Source of the DNA: CAVQBJ01 sp963819075
GTDB taxonomy: Bacteria; Actinomycetota; Thermoleophilia; Solirubrobacterales; Solirubrobacteraceae
Direction of reading: 5' to 3'
Length of the DNA: 64,000 bases
NCBI GenBank assembly: GCA_963819075.1
Contig: CAWFUP010000004.1
Location: forward strand, 620,001-684,000
In this document: in pieces, positions 48,631 through 57,268 of the stretch
Position numbering within the stretch: position 1 is the stretch's first letter
Layout of the letters: each line of letters begins with the position of its first letter
Translations under genes and position numbers: made by a program
The notes under the pieces: generated by a model
Seen by the model: the letters and a program-made list of their open reading frames with translations, nothing else
Told to the model about the DNA's origin: nothing
Databases searched by the model: none

Positions 48631-49998
48631 CTAGTGAGCGTCGCCTCGCTCGGCGCGCAGGCGCAACAATCGGCGGGTCGCGGCGCCGACCCGGAAGCGC
48701 TCGTCGGTGGCGATCCCCGGCACCCAGGCGATCCGCCCGCCGGCCTCGAGAACGGGGATCGTCCCCCGGCGCGCGCGCGGGAGGCGCCGGTCGATGAACA
48801 GGTCGGCGAGCGTGCGCGAGCCGCCGATTCCGATCGGCTCCATGCGATCGCCCCGCCGCCATGGGCGCACGAGCAGCGGGCCGGACGCGACGTCGGCGTC
48901 GAACACGGCTGTCACCTCGGCGGGGCCCGCATCGCCGGGCACCGCTGCCCCAGCAGCCGTCGGCCCGACCTCGCAGTACAGCTCCCAGCTGCCGAAGCGC
49001 ACCCGCCCCGGCACCGGGAGCCGCACGGCTTCCGGGATCGGCTGCTCGTCCCCGGCGGCCATGCGCAGCGCGCCGTACTCGACGATCGCCCGCACGCCGT
49101 GACCGAGGTGCAGCGAGGCGCTGCCCCCGGCCCCGCCGAGCGCGAGCAGCTCATCGAGGCGGCGCCCGGCCGCGGGGACGAGGCGGCCCGAGACGTCCTC
49201 GGCGAGCCGGACGACGACGAGCCGGGCGAGGCCCGGCGGGAGCGAGGCGAGTCGCGAGAGCTCGATCGTGCGCTGCCCCGCGAGCGTCTCCTCGACGAGC
49301 GCGTCCAGGACGCGCGCCTCGTCGTGCAGCAGCGCCGCCGTGCGGAGCACGTTGCGCTCCGCGGCCGGATGCACGTCGCGCAGCGCAGCGACGAGCCCGT
49401 GGCGCACGCGCCCCCGCGCGAAACGGCCGCCGTCGTTACTGTCGTCGTCGTCGTAGGCGAGATCGCGGGCGCGGCAGTACGCACCGGTCTGCTCGCGGGT
49501 GACGGCGAGCAGCGGCCGCCACAGCAGCCCCTGACGGGCGCGCATGCCAAGCAGCGCGCGCCGGCCAGGCGAAGCGGCGAGCCGGTACAGCACCGTCTCG
49601 ACCTGATCGGTCGCCGTGTGACCGGCGGCCACGACGCCGCCGTAGGCGAGCGCCAGGTCGGTGGCCGCCCCGTAGCGCGCGTCACGCGCCCACGCCTGCA
49701 GGTTCCCGGCGTCGTCCTCGCGCACGGGGCGCCGCACTGACAGCTCGACGCCGAGCTCGCCGCAGAGCGCGACGACGAGCGACTCGGCCGCCCCGGCCGA
49801 TGGGCGCAGGCCGTAGTTGACGTGAAGCGCGCGAACGCCGACCGCGCCGCGCAGGGCGACTGCCACGTCGAGCAGGCAGACCGAGTCGCGCCCGCCCGAG
49901 ACCATGACGACGACGATCCGCGGCTCGTCGGCCAGCCCGGCGGCGCGCGCGGCCTCGAGCACGGCCTCGATCGCGGGTTGCCGGCCGGGTGCGCTCAT
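48631..49998 (-). CDS. tilS: tRNA(Ile)-lysidine synthase
   Basis: A 455-residue protein. The N-type ATP pyrophosphatase domain has the P-loop MVSGGRDSVCLL, ALHVNYGLRPSA, VAAGHTATDQVETVLYRLA and RPLLAVTREQT. The C-terminal TilS domain (RPWRRGDRMEPIGIGGSRTL) binds tRNA. It converts C34 of tRNA-Ile(CAU) to lysidine and is normally essential. Its start overlaps the stop of the cyclase gene by 4 bases, so it is read from the same transcript. Confidence 0.93.
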   Translation of the reverse strand: MSAPGRQPAIEAVLEAARAAGLADEPRIVVVMVSGGRDSVCLLDVAVALRGAVGVRALHVNYGLRPSAGAAESLVVALCGELGVELSVRRPVREDDAGNLQAWARDARYGAATDLALAYGGVVAAGHTATDQVETVLYRLAASPGRRALLGMRARQGLLWRPLLAVTREQTGAYCRARDLAYDDDDSNDGGRFARGRVRHGLVAALRDVHPAAERNVLRTAALLHDEARVLDALVEETLAGQRTIELSRLASLPPGLARLVVVRLAEDVSGRLVPAAGRRLDELLALGGAGGSASLHLGHGVRAIVEYGALRMAAGDEQPIPEAVRLPVPGRVRFGSWELYCEVGPTAAGAAVPGDAGPAEVTAVFDADVASGPLLVRPWRRGDRMEPIGIGGSRTLADLFIDRRLPRARRGTIPVLEAGGRIAWVPGIATDERFRVGAATRRLLRLRAERGDAH

Positions 49999-51176
49999 CG
50001 GGTGGACACGTTGGCGAGGAACAGCTCGGTCGGCTCGAAGAAGCCCTTCAGGAGCACTTCGCCGATGAGCTCGAATTGCAGGGCGCCGTTGGCGGCATCG
50101 ACAACGGGACGGGTCACGATCACCTCGCCGCCGGCAGCGCGCGCGACGACCCGCGCGGCCTGATTGACCTCGCGCCCGTAGTAGTCACCGTCGCGATAGA
50201 GCGTCTCGCCGTAGTGGACGCCGATGCGCGGCGCCGGGATGTCGGGCTCGAGCACCGACTTGAAGTTGACGGCCCATTCGGTGAGCGCGGCGGCGTCCGC
50301 ACCGACGACCATCACCTCGTCGCCGAGCGACTTGACGACGCGCGCGTCGTCGGGGAGCGTGTGCTCGACGGCCTCGATGAAGCGCTCGACCGTGCTGACG
50401 GCCTGCTCGTCTCCGCGCTCCTCGGTGAGCCGCGTGTAGCCGGCGAGGTCGGCGAAGGCAATCGCCACGCGCAGCCGGCCGAGGTCGAGCGTCTCGTCGG
50501 CGAGGTCGTTCTCCATGTGGCCGATGATGTCCTGCTCGACGAAGTGGGCCAGGAACCGCGCGTGTACGTGACTCATGAGGGGCAGGGCGAGCGGGAGCAG
50601 CTCGCGAGTCAAGGTCTCCATCTCCTCGGCCATCTCGAGGCTCGGCACCCCCTCGCGCATGAGCGGCTCGTGTACGTAGATGTGAAACAGGCGCACTTCG
50701 GCGTCCGCGATCTGGGCGAGCGCCTGCCCGTACACGCGCGCCAGCTGCAGGAACGCGACGAGGGGCAGGCCGGCGGCGAGGACGGCCGCCGTATGACCGA
50801 GCATCTCCAGGTCGGCGTCGGAGATGCGGTCGGCGTACAGCGACGGGAACCCCATCGTCGTGTAGATCCGCTCGATGAGCGCCGGCTCGAGCCCCGTGGT
50901 CCGCGCGGCCTCCGCGAGCGTGTGATCGCCGGCGGCCGACGGGAGGACCTCCTCGACGTAGCCGAAGGCGAGCTGCCCGCCGTCGCTGGCGGCGCGGATG
51001 TCGGCCAGCGAGTGCCCGCGGGCGCGCAGGCGCGCGATGATCCGGACCTGGCTGGCCGCCGCGGGAGTCCAGGAGCCCTGGTACTGCGGGACGAGGCCCG
51101 CGCGCACCCAGCGACGAACGGTGCCCGGCGACACGCCGGCCCGATCGGCGACGACGCTCAGATCGAGGTCGCTCAC
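49995..51176 (-). CDS. MerR-type HTH / regulatory domain / class III adenylate cyclase
   Basis: A 393-residue fusion. Residues about 5-70 are a MerR-type winged helix (SVVADRAGVSPGTVRRWVRA). Residues about 85-165 resemble the adenylate cyclase regulatory domain of Rv1264-like enzymes (HTLAEAARTTGLEPALIERI). Residues about 235-390 are the catalytic domain. Metal aspartates are in FADLAGYTRL and KSLGDEVMV, and the transition-state N-x3-R pair is in GREVNQAARV, so it is probably active. The two halves suggest a cyclase that binds DNA. It starts at GTG 51176 and is coupled to tilS. Confidence 0.88.
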   Translation of the reverse strand: MSDLDLSVVADRAGVSPGTVRRWVRAGLVPQYQGSWTPAAASQVRIIARLRARGHSLADIRAASDGGQLAFGYVEEVLPSAAGDHTLAEAARTTGLEPALIERIYTTMGFPSLYADRISDADLEMLGHTAAVLAAGLPLVAFLQLARVYGQALAQIADAEVRLFHIYVHEPLMREGVPSLEMAEEMETLTRELLPLALPLMSHVHARFLAHFVEQDIIGHMENDLADETLDLGRLRVAIAFADLAGYTRLTEERGDEQAVSTVERFIEAVEHTLPDDARVVKSLGDEVMVVGADAAALTEWAVNFKSVLEPDIPAPRIGVHYGETLYRDGDYYGREVNQAARVVARAAGGEVIVTRPVVDAANGALQFELIGEVLLKGFFEPTELFLANVSTR

Positions 51177-51192
51177 CGGCCGGCGGCGATGT

Positions 51193-51210
51193 CGTTGCGG
51201 TAACGCAACG
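51193..51210 (-). promoter_or_regulatory. Inverted repeat before the MerR-cyclase gene
   Basis: CGTTGCG and CGCAACG, 7-base arms with a 4-base spacer, centred about 25 bases before GTG 51176. A MerR-type regulator may bind such a dyad to control its own gene. It could also act as an RNA hairpin over the leader. Confidence 0.45.
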
Positions 51211-51385
51211 GCGGCGGGAAACGATTGTCCCCGCCGCCTGCGGGCAGATCGGCCCGCTGCGTCGACCTGCGGCGCTCGCCCTGAGGCCGACGGCGCCTCG
51301 CGGGCGGCAAGCCGCCCACTCTCAGGTCGGTGTACATCCTGTTGACGGTATCTCTACTCCGCGCCGCCGGTGGTGTCAAACCCGA

Positions 51386-51811
51386 TCAGACCTCGAGGTG
51401 CGGGTACTCGGCCGCGATCATCGCCCGGTACTGCGGGTAGACGGGCTTTGTGATCGGGATGAGCGCGAGCGAAGCCTTCACGTCGCCGCCGGTCTTGATC
51501 CGGCGCCGGGCGATCGCCAGTGCGATGTTCTCCTTGCCCTGGAAGTACTTGTTCGCGGTCTCGGAGGACATCGCCATGCGGACCTTCGGCTCCCAGTCGA
51601 CGTCGTCGGTCCACTCCCAGTACAGGTTGACGCCTTCCTCGGGACGACCGGCGCGGACGTTGAAGACGAGGTCGAGGTCCTCGAACTCGAAGCGCTGCGG
51701 CACGTCGGCGTCGCGGAGCCGCGGCCCCATCTCCTCGTCCTCGCTCATCAGCGTGAACAGGCGATCGAACACCTCGCGAAACTCCTTGGCCGAGTTGAAC
51801 GTCGCTGCCAT
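51386..51811 (-). CDS. SCP2-like lipid-binding protein
   Basis: A 141-residue single-domain protein with the SCP2 sterol-carrier pattern: an N-terminal helix (FREVFDRLFTLMSEDEEMG), LDLVFNVRAGRPEEG, a central strand pair (VRMAMSSETANKYFQGKENI) and IALAIARRRIKTGGDVKASL. These proteins bind fatty acyl or sterol-like lipids. ATG 51811 gives the natural domain start; upstream in-frame sequence is low-complexity. It is divergent from the nucleoside phosphorylase. The ligand is unknown. Confidence 0.82.
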   Translation of the reverse strand: MAATFNSAKEFREVFDRLFTLMSEDEEMGPRLRDADVPQRFEFEDLDLVFNVRAGRPEEGVNLYWEWTDDVDWEPKVRMAMSSETANKYFQGKENIALAIARRRIKTGGDVKASLALIPITKPVYPQYRAMIAAEYPHLEV

Positions 51812-51968
51812 GTCTGTCTCCCTTGTCGATGCCGGCCGCGGGCGGCCGGGCGGTCCCGCGCGTGCGAAGCACAGTTGTAACGGCCCGGCGCCCGTCGCGC
51901 ATGCTCGTCGCCATCGGCCACTCGCGACGCCCTGCACTACAGTCACGCCGCCAACCTGCGGAGCTCCC

Positions 51969-52694
51969 TTGACGGCCTCGACCCTGCACCTGCGTCCGAC
52001 CGCGCCGCTCGCCGAGCGGGTGCTCCTGCCCGGGGACCCCGGTCGGGCGCTCCTGCTCGCCCAGTCGCTGCTCGTCGAGCCGAAGATGTTCAACCATCAT
52101 CGCGGCCTGTGGGGATACACGGGCGGCGCCCCGGACGGTGCGCCGCTGACGATTCAGAGCACGGGGATGGGCGGCCCAAGCGCGGCGATCGTCCTCGAGG
52201 AGCTCGCCGACCTGGGCGTGCGCGCGGCGGTGCGCGTGGGCACGTGCGGCGCGTTGGACCGCGCGCTGCGCCTCGGCGACCTCGTGCTCGCGGCCGAGGC
52301 GATCGCTGCCGACGGAACGAGCCGCGCGCTCGGCTCGGGAGACCGCGTGAGCGCTGACCCGGCGCTCACTGAGGCGCTCGCCGCGGCGTACGAGGAGCAG
52401 CGAGCCGGACGCGCGCCGCCTCGGGGCGCGGTCGTGAGCACCGATCTCTTCTACGAGCGCGACGCCGACCGCAACTCCGGATGGGCACGCGATGGCGCGC
52501 TCGCCGTCGAGATGGAGTGCGCCGCGCTGTTCGCCGTCGCCGAGCGCCGGGGCCTGCGCGCCGGCGGAGTGCTCGCGGTCAGCGACTGCTTCGGCGAGGA
52601 CGGCTCGCGCGAACGCATCGACGACGACGCACTGGTCGCGGCGTCGGAGGCGATGGGCGCGATCGCCATCGCGGCGCTCAGCGGCCTGGCGTGA
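51969..52694 (+). CDS. Purine-nucleoside/uridine phosphorylase family protein (DeoD-like)
   Basis: A 241-residue PNP_UDP_1-family phosphorylase. It has VLLPGDPGRALLLA (phosphate and ribose binding), YTGGAPDGAPLTIQSTGMGG, VRVGTCGALD, AVEMECAALFAVAERRG and LAVSDCFGEDG. It resembles the hexameric DeoD/Udp branch, so it cleaves nucleosides with phosphate; base preference is not settled. The TTG at 51969 has a GGAG site 6 bases upstream, and TACAGT at 51938-51943 is a possible -10. Its 3' end overlaps the convergent gene by 17 bases. Confidence 0.87.
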   Translation: MTASTLHLRPTAPLAERVLLPGDPGRALLLAQSLLVEPKMFNHHRGLWGYTGGAPDGAPLTIQSTGMGGPSAAIVLEELADLGVRAAVRVGTCGALDRALRLGDLVLAAEAIAADGTSRALGSGDRVSADPALTEALAAAYEEQRAGRAPPRGAVVSTDLFYERDADRNSGWARDGALAVEMECAALFAVAERRGLRAGGVLAVSDCFGEDGSRERIDDDALVAASEAMGAIAIAALSGLA

Positions 52695-53202
52695 CCTCCG
52701 AGACCTTGGCGCTCGCCGCCTTCGCGCGCCTGCGGGGCGCCGGCGCCTCGGCGGGTGCCTCGACCGCGAGGCGTTCCTGGGCCTGGGGTACGGGGGCGCT
52801 CGCTCCAGGCAGGCGCTCGCCGAGCTCGCGTACCGTCCGCGTCAGCTGCGCCACCTGCTCCTCCAGACCGGCGATCTGGGTCTGCACCGCGCCGTCCTCG
52901 CTCGCGGTCGCGCCGTTGCGACGCTCGAGGCGGTCGAGCACGTCCTCGATGCCCTCGAGGCGCTGGGAGACCGAGCGCAGCCGCCGCGTGAGCCGCTCGA
53001 TGTCGGCGGCCGACGGGAGATTGAGCGCGCCCATCGCCAGCTCCTGCGCTTGCGATGCTCGCTCGCGGGCATCGAAGGCGCGCGTGAGCGCGCTGTTGAT
53101 GAACGGGTTCTCGAGCAGATCCTGCGCGAGCTTGCCGAAGGCGTCCTCCGTCTGAGCGGTGAGACGTCCGCGGAGGCTCTCCTTGGAGTTCTGATCAGCC
53201 AT
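52678..53202 (-). CDS. Coiled-coil protein of unknown function
   Basis: A 174-residue protein. The N-terminal half is helical (FGKLAQDLLENPFINSALTR) and residues about 60-125 form a heptad-like coiled coil (IERLTRRLRSVSQRLEGIED, then LEEQVAQLTRTVRELGER). The tail is Ala/Pro/Lys-rich. The layout resembles phasin-type or granule-associated proteins, but I cannot assign it. ATG 53202 is the natural start; the open frame continues far upstream as a shadow of the gene at 53290. It is divergent from that gene. Confidence 0.7.
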   Translation of the reverse strand: MADQNSKESLRGRLTAQTEDAFGKLAQDLLENPFINSALTRAFDARERASQAQELAMGALNLPSAADIERLTRRLRSVSQRLEGIEDVLDRLERRNGATASEDGAVQTQIAGLEEQVAQLTRTVRELGERLPGASAPVPQAQERLAVEAPAEAPAPRRRAKAASAKVSEVTPGR

Positions 53203-53277
53203 GCTCTTCGCTTCCTGGTCGGGTGTGGCCACGGCGGTGGCGAGAGCGTACACCGCGCGCGCCGTCGCGCGACGGGC

Positions 53278-53283
53278 TACCGT
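53278..53283 (+). promoter_or_regulatory. -10-like hexamer before gene at 53290
   Basis: TACCGT ends 6 bases before GTG 53290 in the divergent gap to the coiled-coil gene, compatible with a leaderless start. Confidence 0.4.
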
Positions 53284-53289
53284 GGCGCG

Positions 53290-54183
53290 GTGGTGGCACT
53301 GTTCTCCTTCGTGCAGGCGGAGTTCCCGTGGGCGCTCGGCCCACCGGATGGCCGCTACCTGCTGCGCGACGAGGACGGCGAGGCGCAGCACGTCGTCGTG
53401 CTCGGAACGCTCGGCGCCCCGCGGCGGCATCTCCTGCGGGACCGTCGCACCCGGCGCGCCACGAGCCCGGACCCGGCACCCGTGACGACGGCGCGCGCGA
53501 CCGTCATCGAGGCGGCCGCGCTGACCGACGAGGACACGGCCCGCGAGTGGCTGCACCGGGCCGACGGCGACACGGTCCACGCCGGGCTCGCGGTCGTCAA
53601 TCGCGTGCTGTTCGCGCACCGCATCGCCACCGCCGATCCGAACCTGCACGAGGTCGACGCCACCCAGGCGCTCATCGCGCGCGCCGGGTACGGCGACGGC
53701 GAGGCGGTGGCCGACGGGCGCTGGCGCGCGGCCCGCGAGGTCCGCGTGACTGCGCGCCGCCAGCGTCGCGCGGCGGCCCTGCGCCCACAGGAGCGCCTGG
53801 CCGTGCTGCTCGGCGGGCGCCACCCGGCCCTGGCCGCCGAGGAGTTCGCGCTGCGGACCCGCCTCGATCTCGACGAGGGACGCCTGCTGCACGCCGCCTG
53901 GGAGCTGCAAAATGCGTACGCGCTCGCCTCCTACGAGCTCGAGGGTGAGGGTCGCGAGGACCTCCGCCAGCGCCTCGCCGAGCTGCACGACATCGGCGAG
54001 GCGGTTGCGGCGGCGGTGCGCCCGGGCGCTCCGGCGCCCGAGGCCGATTCGATCCGCCACGCGCTCGAGCGCCTCGAGGCTGCGCTGCGGGCACGCACGG
54101 CGGCCGGTTTCGGCGCCGCCGCGGGTCCGAACCGGAGCGCCGTCGGTACAAACCCCGGACCCTCGCACGACGGCGGTGCGTAG
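53290..54183 (+). CDS. Uncharacterised soluble protein
   Basis: A 297-residue protein I do not recognise. It begins FSFVQAEFPWALGPPDGRYL, is rich in Ala, Arg and Glu, and the second half is mostly helical (RLLHAAWELQNAYALASYEL). There is no signal peptide, transmembrane segment or known motif. The start is GTG 53290 or the next codon, GTG 53293. It lies 11 bases before the aldo/keto reductase gene on the same strand, which nevertheless has its own -10-like box. Coding bias and absence of internal stops support a real gene. Confidence 0.7.
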   Translation: MVALFSFVQAEFPWALGPPDGRYLLRDEDGEAQHVVVLGTLGAPRRHLLRDRRTRRATSPDPAPVTTARATVIEAAALTDEDTAREWLHRADGDTVHAGLAVVNRVLFAHRIATADPNLHEVDATQALIARAGYGDGEAVADGRWRAAREVRVTARRQRRAAALRPQERLAVLLGGRHPALAAEEFALRTRLDLDEGRLLHAAWELQNAYALASYELEGEGREDLRQRLAELHDIGEAVAAAVRPGAPAPEADSIRHALERLEAALRARTAAGFGAAAGPNRSAVGTNPGPSHDGGA

Positions 54184-54186
54184 CAT
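54181..54186 (+). promoter_or_regulatory. -10-like hexamer before aldo/keto reductase
   Basis: TAGCAT lies 8 bases before GTG 54195 and overlaps the preceding stop codon. The same TAGCATCTG sequence occurs before 29601. Confidence 0.35.
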
Positions 54187-54194
54187 CTGCATTC

Positions 54195-55346
54195 GTGAGC
54201 GACCCGACACACACCGCGATCGGCACCTGGAGCGGCGGGCGCTTCATGCGCTTCGGGGAGGCGCTACCCGAGGATCGCCTGCAGGCGCTGCTCGCCCCCG
54301 GCGACGACATCGCCACCGTGCTGACGGCGGACGTCTACGGCACCGGCGACGCCGACGCGCTGCTCGGTCGCGCCCTCATCGGACGCGAGCGCGACTCCTA
54401 CTGCCTCGTTGGGGCCGTCGGCCACGACTTCTACGACGGCGTGCGCGACGGGCCTAAGGGCTTCCCCCGCTTCACCGACCCGAGCCTCCGCGGCCCCGAC
54501 GCGTACCTCGACTACCTGCGCATGGCGACCGAGCGCAGCCTGCAGCGACTCGGCAACGACCGCCTCGATCTGCTGCTGCTGCACAATCCCGATCGTCTCG
54601 GCTACAGCCATCCGGCGGTCTGGGAGGCGATGGCGCGCCTACGCGAGGACGGGCTGACTCGCCTGCTCGGTGTCGCCCCCGGGCCCGCGAATGGCTTCAC
54701 GCTCGACTTCATCGACTGCGTCGAGCGTTACGGGGACACGATCGACTGGGCGATGCTCATCCTGAACCCGCTCGAGCCGTGGCCGGGCGAGCTCGCGCTG
54801 GCCGCGGCGCAGGCCCAAGACGTGAAGGTCATCGCGCGCGTCGTCGACTACGGCGGCCTGTTCCACGACGACGTGCGCCCGGGCCACGCCTTCGCTCCGG
54901 GCGATCACCGCAGCTTCCGCCCCGACGGGTGGGTGCAGGAGGGCTGCGCCCGCCTGGAGCAGTTGCGTCCGATCGCGCACCGGGCCGACCTGACGCTGCT
55001 GCAGCTCGCCTGTCAGTGGGATCTCGCGCATCCGGCCGTCGCGTGCGTCGCGCCGACGCTCATCCAGGAGTCCGGGGACGACGCGCGCCCCGTCGAGGAC
55101 AAGCGCCGCGACCTCGCCGCCGTGCCCGCCGAGGTCCGTCTGAGCGACGAGGACGTGCAGGCGATCCGAGCGATCGGCGACAACTCCGGCTGCATGCCGC
55201 TCAAGGGCGCGAGCCCGGACCACATCGGGCCCCGCCGCGCCGACGCCTGGTCGCTCGACGACGAGCTCGCCGGTGTGGCCTCGCGCTGGGGGATCGACCC
55301 GCAGCGCGATCTACGACACACCACCGCGAGCGCCGCTCCGGCGTAG
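54195..55346 (+). CDS. Aldo/keto reductase family protein
   Basis: A 383-residue TIM-barrel oxidoreductase. It has TADVYGTGDADALLGRAL (the catalytic-Asp and Tyr region), ERSLQRLGNDRLDLLLLHNP with the His-containing LLLLHNPD block, and a C-terminal cofactor-loop region. It is longer than the usual 320 residues because of an insertion around residues 215-260 and a C-terminal tail. The substrate is unknown. The last 36 bases overlap the convergent sirtuin gene. Confidence 0.83.
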   Translation: MSDPTHTAIGTWSGGRFMRFGEALPEDRLQALLAPGDDIATVLTADVYGTGDADALLGRALIGRERDSYCLVGAVGHDFYDGVRDGPKGFPRFTDPSLRGPDAYLDYLRMATERSLQRLGNDRLDLLLLHNPDRLGYSHPAVWEAMARLREDGLTRLLGVAPGPANGFTLDFIDCVERYGDTIDWAMLILNPLEPWPGELALAAAQAQDVKVIARVVDYGGLFHDDVRPGHAFAPGDHRSFRPDGWVQEGCARLEQLRPIAHRADLTLLQLACQWDLAHPAVACVAPTLIQESGDDARPVEDKRRDLAAVPAEVRLSDEDVQAIRAIGDNSGCMPLKGASPDHIGPRRADAWSLDDELAGVASRWGIDPQRDLRHTTASAAPA

Positions 55347-56156
55347 CGGACGTTCGCGCCCGCGGCCGTCGAGCGCCGCGAGCAGCGCCTGCAGCTCGTC
55401 GACGACGTCGCCGTCGAGGCGGACCGAGGCGATCCCGTCGTGCGGTGTCGGGCCATGCGTGATGATCGCGACGTCGCCGCCGGCGCGGCGCGTCAAGAGC
55501 GGCAGCCCCGCCACCGGATAGACCTCGAGCGAGCTCCCGATGCAGAGGAGCACGTCGGCCCCGGCACACAGCGCCTGGGCCTCCTCCATCGCCTCGATCG
55601 GCAGGTGCTCGCCGAAGAGCACGACGTCGGGCTTCAGCGCCGCGCCGCAGGCGCAGCGCGGCACCGCCTCGCGATCGGCCCGAAGGCGCTCGCGTACCTC
55701 GGCGGCCGGCACATGCGTGCCGCAGACGAGGCACGAGGCCCGCGCGATGCTCCCGTGCACCTCGACGAGCCGCTTGGTACCGGCCTTGCGGTGGAGCATG
55801 TCGATGTTTTGCGTGATCACCGCGTCGAGGCGACCGCCTTGTTCGAGCTCCACGAGTATCCGGTGGGCGCGGTTCGGCTCGCGGTCGCCGAGCGTCGCGA
55901 AGCGCTCGCCGTAGAACCCCCAGAAGCGCTTCGGATCGCGCCGGAACACGTCGATGTGCGCAACCTCCATCGGGTCGACGCGCTCCCAGATCCCGGTGCC
56001 CGGCGATCGGAAGTCGGGAATGCCCGAGGGCACCGAGATCCCGGCGCCTGTGAGCGCGATGACCGAGCCGCCCGAGCGGATGAGCTCGGCGAGCCGCTCG
56101 GTGCCCACCGACAAGCCCGGCCGGGCGCCGGGGTCATCGCTCAGCGTCCGTGCCAT
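55311..56156 (-). CDS. cobB: Sir2-family NAD-dependent protein deacylase
   Basis: A 281-residue sirtuin. The NAD-binding blocks are ALTGAGISVPSGIPDFRSPG and ITQNIDMLHRKAG, the catalytic His is in EVHGS, and the zinc cysteines are in CLVCGTH and CACGAAL. GSSLEVYPVAGLP closes the Rossmann half. It removes acyl groups from lysines using NAD. The start overlaps the stop of the beta-oxidation gene upstream by 16 bases, so deacylation is linked in expression to acyl-CoA metabolism, which produces acyl-lysine stress. Confidence 0.9.
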   Translation of the reverse strand: MARTLSDDPGARPGLSVGTERLAELIRSGGSVIALTGAGISVPSGIPDFRSPGTGIWERVDPMEVAHIDVFRRDPKRFWGFYGERFATLGDREPNRAHRILVELEQGGRLDAVITQNIDMLHRKAGTKRLVEVHGSIARASCLVCGTHVPAAEVRERLRADREAVPRCACGAALKPDVVLFGEHLPIEAMEEAQALCAGADVLLCIGSSLEVYPVAGLPLLTRRAGGDVAIITHGPTPHDGIASVRLDGDVVDELQALLAALDGRGRERPLRRSGARGGVS

Positions 56157-57268
56157 CTCGCCTTCCGCTTGCCGAGGAAGGCGGCGATCCCCTCACGCGC
56201 GTCCTCCGAGGCGAAGACCCTCCCGAACGCGCCCTTCTCGGCCTCGATGCCGGCGTCGAGATCCGCCGCGCCGGAGACGCGTTTGATCAGCTCGACGGCC
56301 AGCGGCGCCTGCCCGGCCAGCGCCCGCGCCCAGGCGAGCGCGCTGTCGAGCAGCTCGTGATCCTCGACGATCCGGTTGACGAGCCCGAGGTCGAAGGCTT
56401 CGTAGGCGGAGATCGGCTCACCCGTGAGGTTCATCTCGAGCGCCTTGGCCTCGCCGACGAGACGCGGGAGGCGCTGCGTCCCACCGAAGCCCGGGACTAT
56501 CCCGAGGTTGATCTCCGGCTGCCCGAACGTCGCCGAGCGCGCGGCGATCCGCACGTCGCAGGCCATCGCGAGCTCGCAGCCGCCGCCGTAGGCGAGTGCG
56601 TTGACCGCCGCGATCGTCACCACCGACGACCGCTCGAAGGCGCGCAGCAGCTCGTGCACCCCGTCGAGCAGGGCTCGCCCGGCGTCGGCATCCATCCGCG
56701 TGAACGCCTTGATGTCAGCGCCAGCGCAGAACAGCTGCGGGTTGGCCGAGGCGATCACGAAGGCCCGGACACGAGGCGAGCGCTCGATCCGCTCCCACGC
56801 CGCACGCAGCTCCTCGACGACCTCGGGGGCGATCGAGTTGGCCGGCGGCCGGTCCAGCCAGACGATCGCGACCTCCTGCCCCTCGGGCAGCGCCCGTGTC
56901 TCGAGCTTGACGGCCGCATCCGACGCGACGCCCGCATCGGGCCGGGGATACGGGAAGAACCCTTGGCCCGTCTTGCGGCCGAGCCGGCCCTGGGCGACGA
57001 GGCGACGGAGGATGAGCGGCGGCGCGAAGCGGTCGCCGTGCTCGGCCGTCGCGGCCCGCAGCGCCGCCAGCACGACATCGAGGCCCTGGGTGTCGGCGCG
57101 GGCGAACGGGGGCGGGACGAGGCCGGCACCGGTCATCATCGCAAGGTCGATGTCCCTCGTCGTGGCCACGCCCTCTTCGAGGACGAGGCACGCCTCGACG
57201 AACGCCTTGAGCGAAAAGCGCTCGGCGATGGCCGCGACGTCGAGCTCGGTGTCAGCTGGCGTGCTCAT
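56141..57268 (-). CDS. Fusion: 3-hydroxyacyl-CoA dehydrogenase C-domain + enoyl-CoA hydratase
   Basis: A 375-residue protein. Residues about 10-105 match the helical C-terminal domain of 3-hydroxyacyl-CoA dehydrogenases (AFVEACLVLEEGVATTRDID, then GRKTGQGFFPYP) without a NAD domain. Residues about 115-375 are a crotonase domain: ANPQLFCAGADIKAF, VNALAYGGGCELAMACDVRI, and PEINLGIVPGFGGTQRLPRL with the second catalytic Glu. The hydratase half looks fully active. It overlaps the dehydrogenase gene before it by 17 bases and the sirtuin after it by 16. Confidence 0.85.
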   Translation of the reverse strand: MSTPADTELDVAAIAERFSLKAFVEACLVLEEGVATTRDIDLAMMTGAGLVPPPFARADTQGLDVVLAALRAATAEHGDRFAPPLILRRLVAQGRLGRKTGQGFFPYPRPDAGVASDAAVKLETRALPEGQEVAIVWLDRPPANSIAPEVVEELRAAWERIERSPRVRAFVIASANPQLFCAGADIKAFTRMDADAGRALLDGVHELLRAFERSSVVTIAAVNALAYGGGCELAMACDVRIAARSATFGQPEINLGIVPGFGGTQRLPRLVGEAKALEMNLTGEPISAYEAFDLGLVNRIVEDHELLDSALAWARALAGQAPLAVELIKRVSGAADLDAGIEAEKGAFGRVFASEDAREGIAAFLGKRKARWHGR

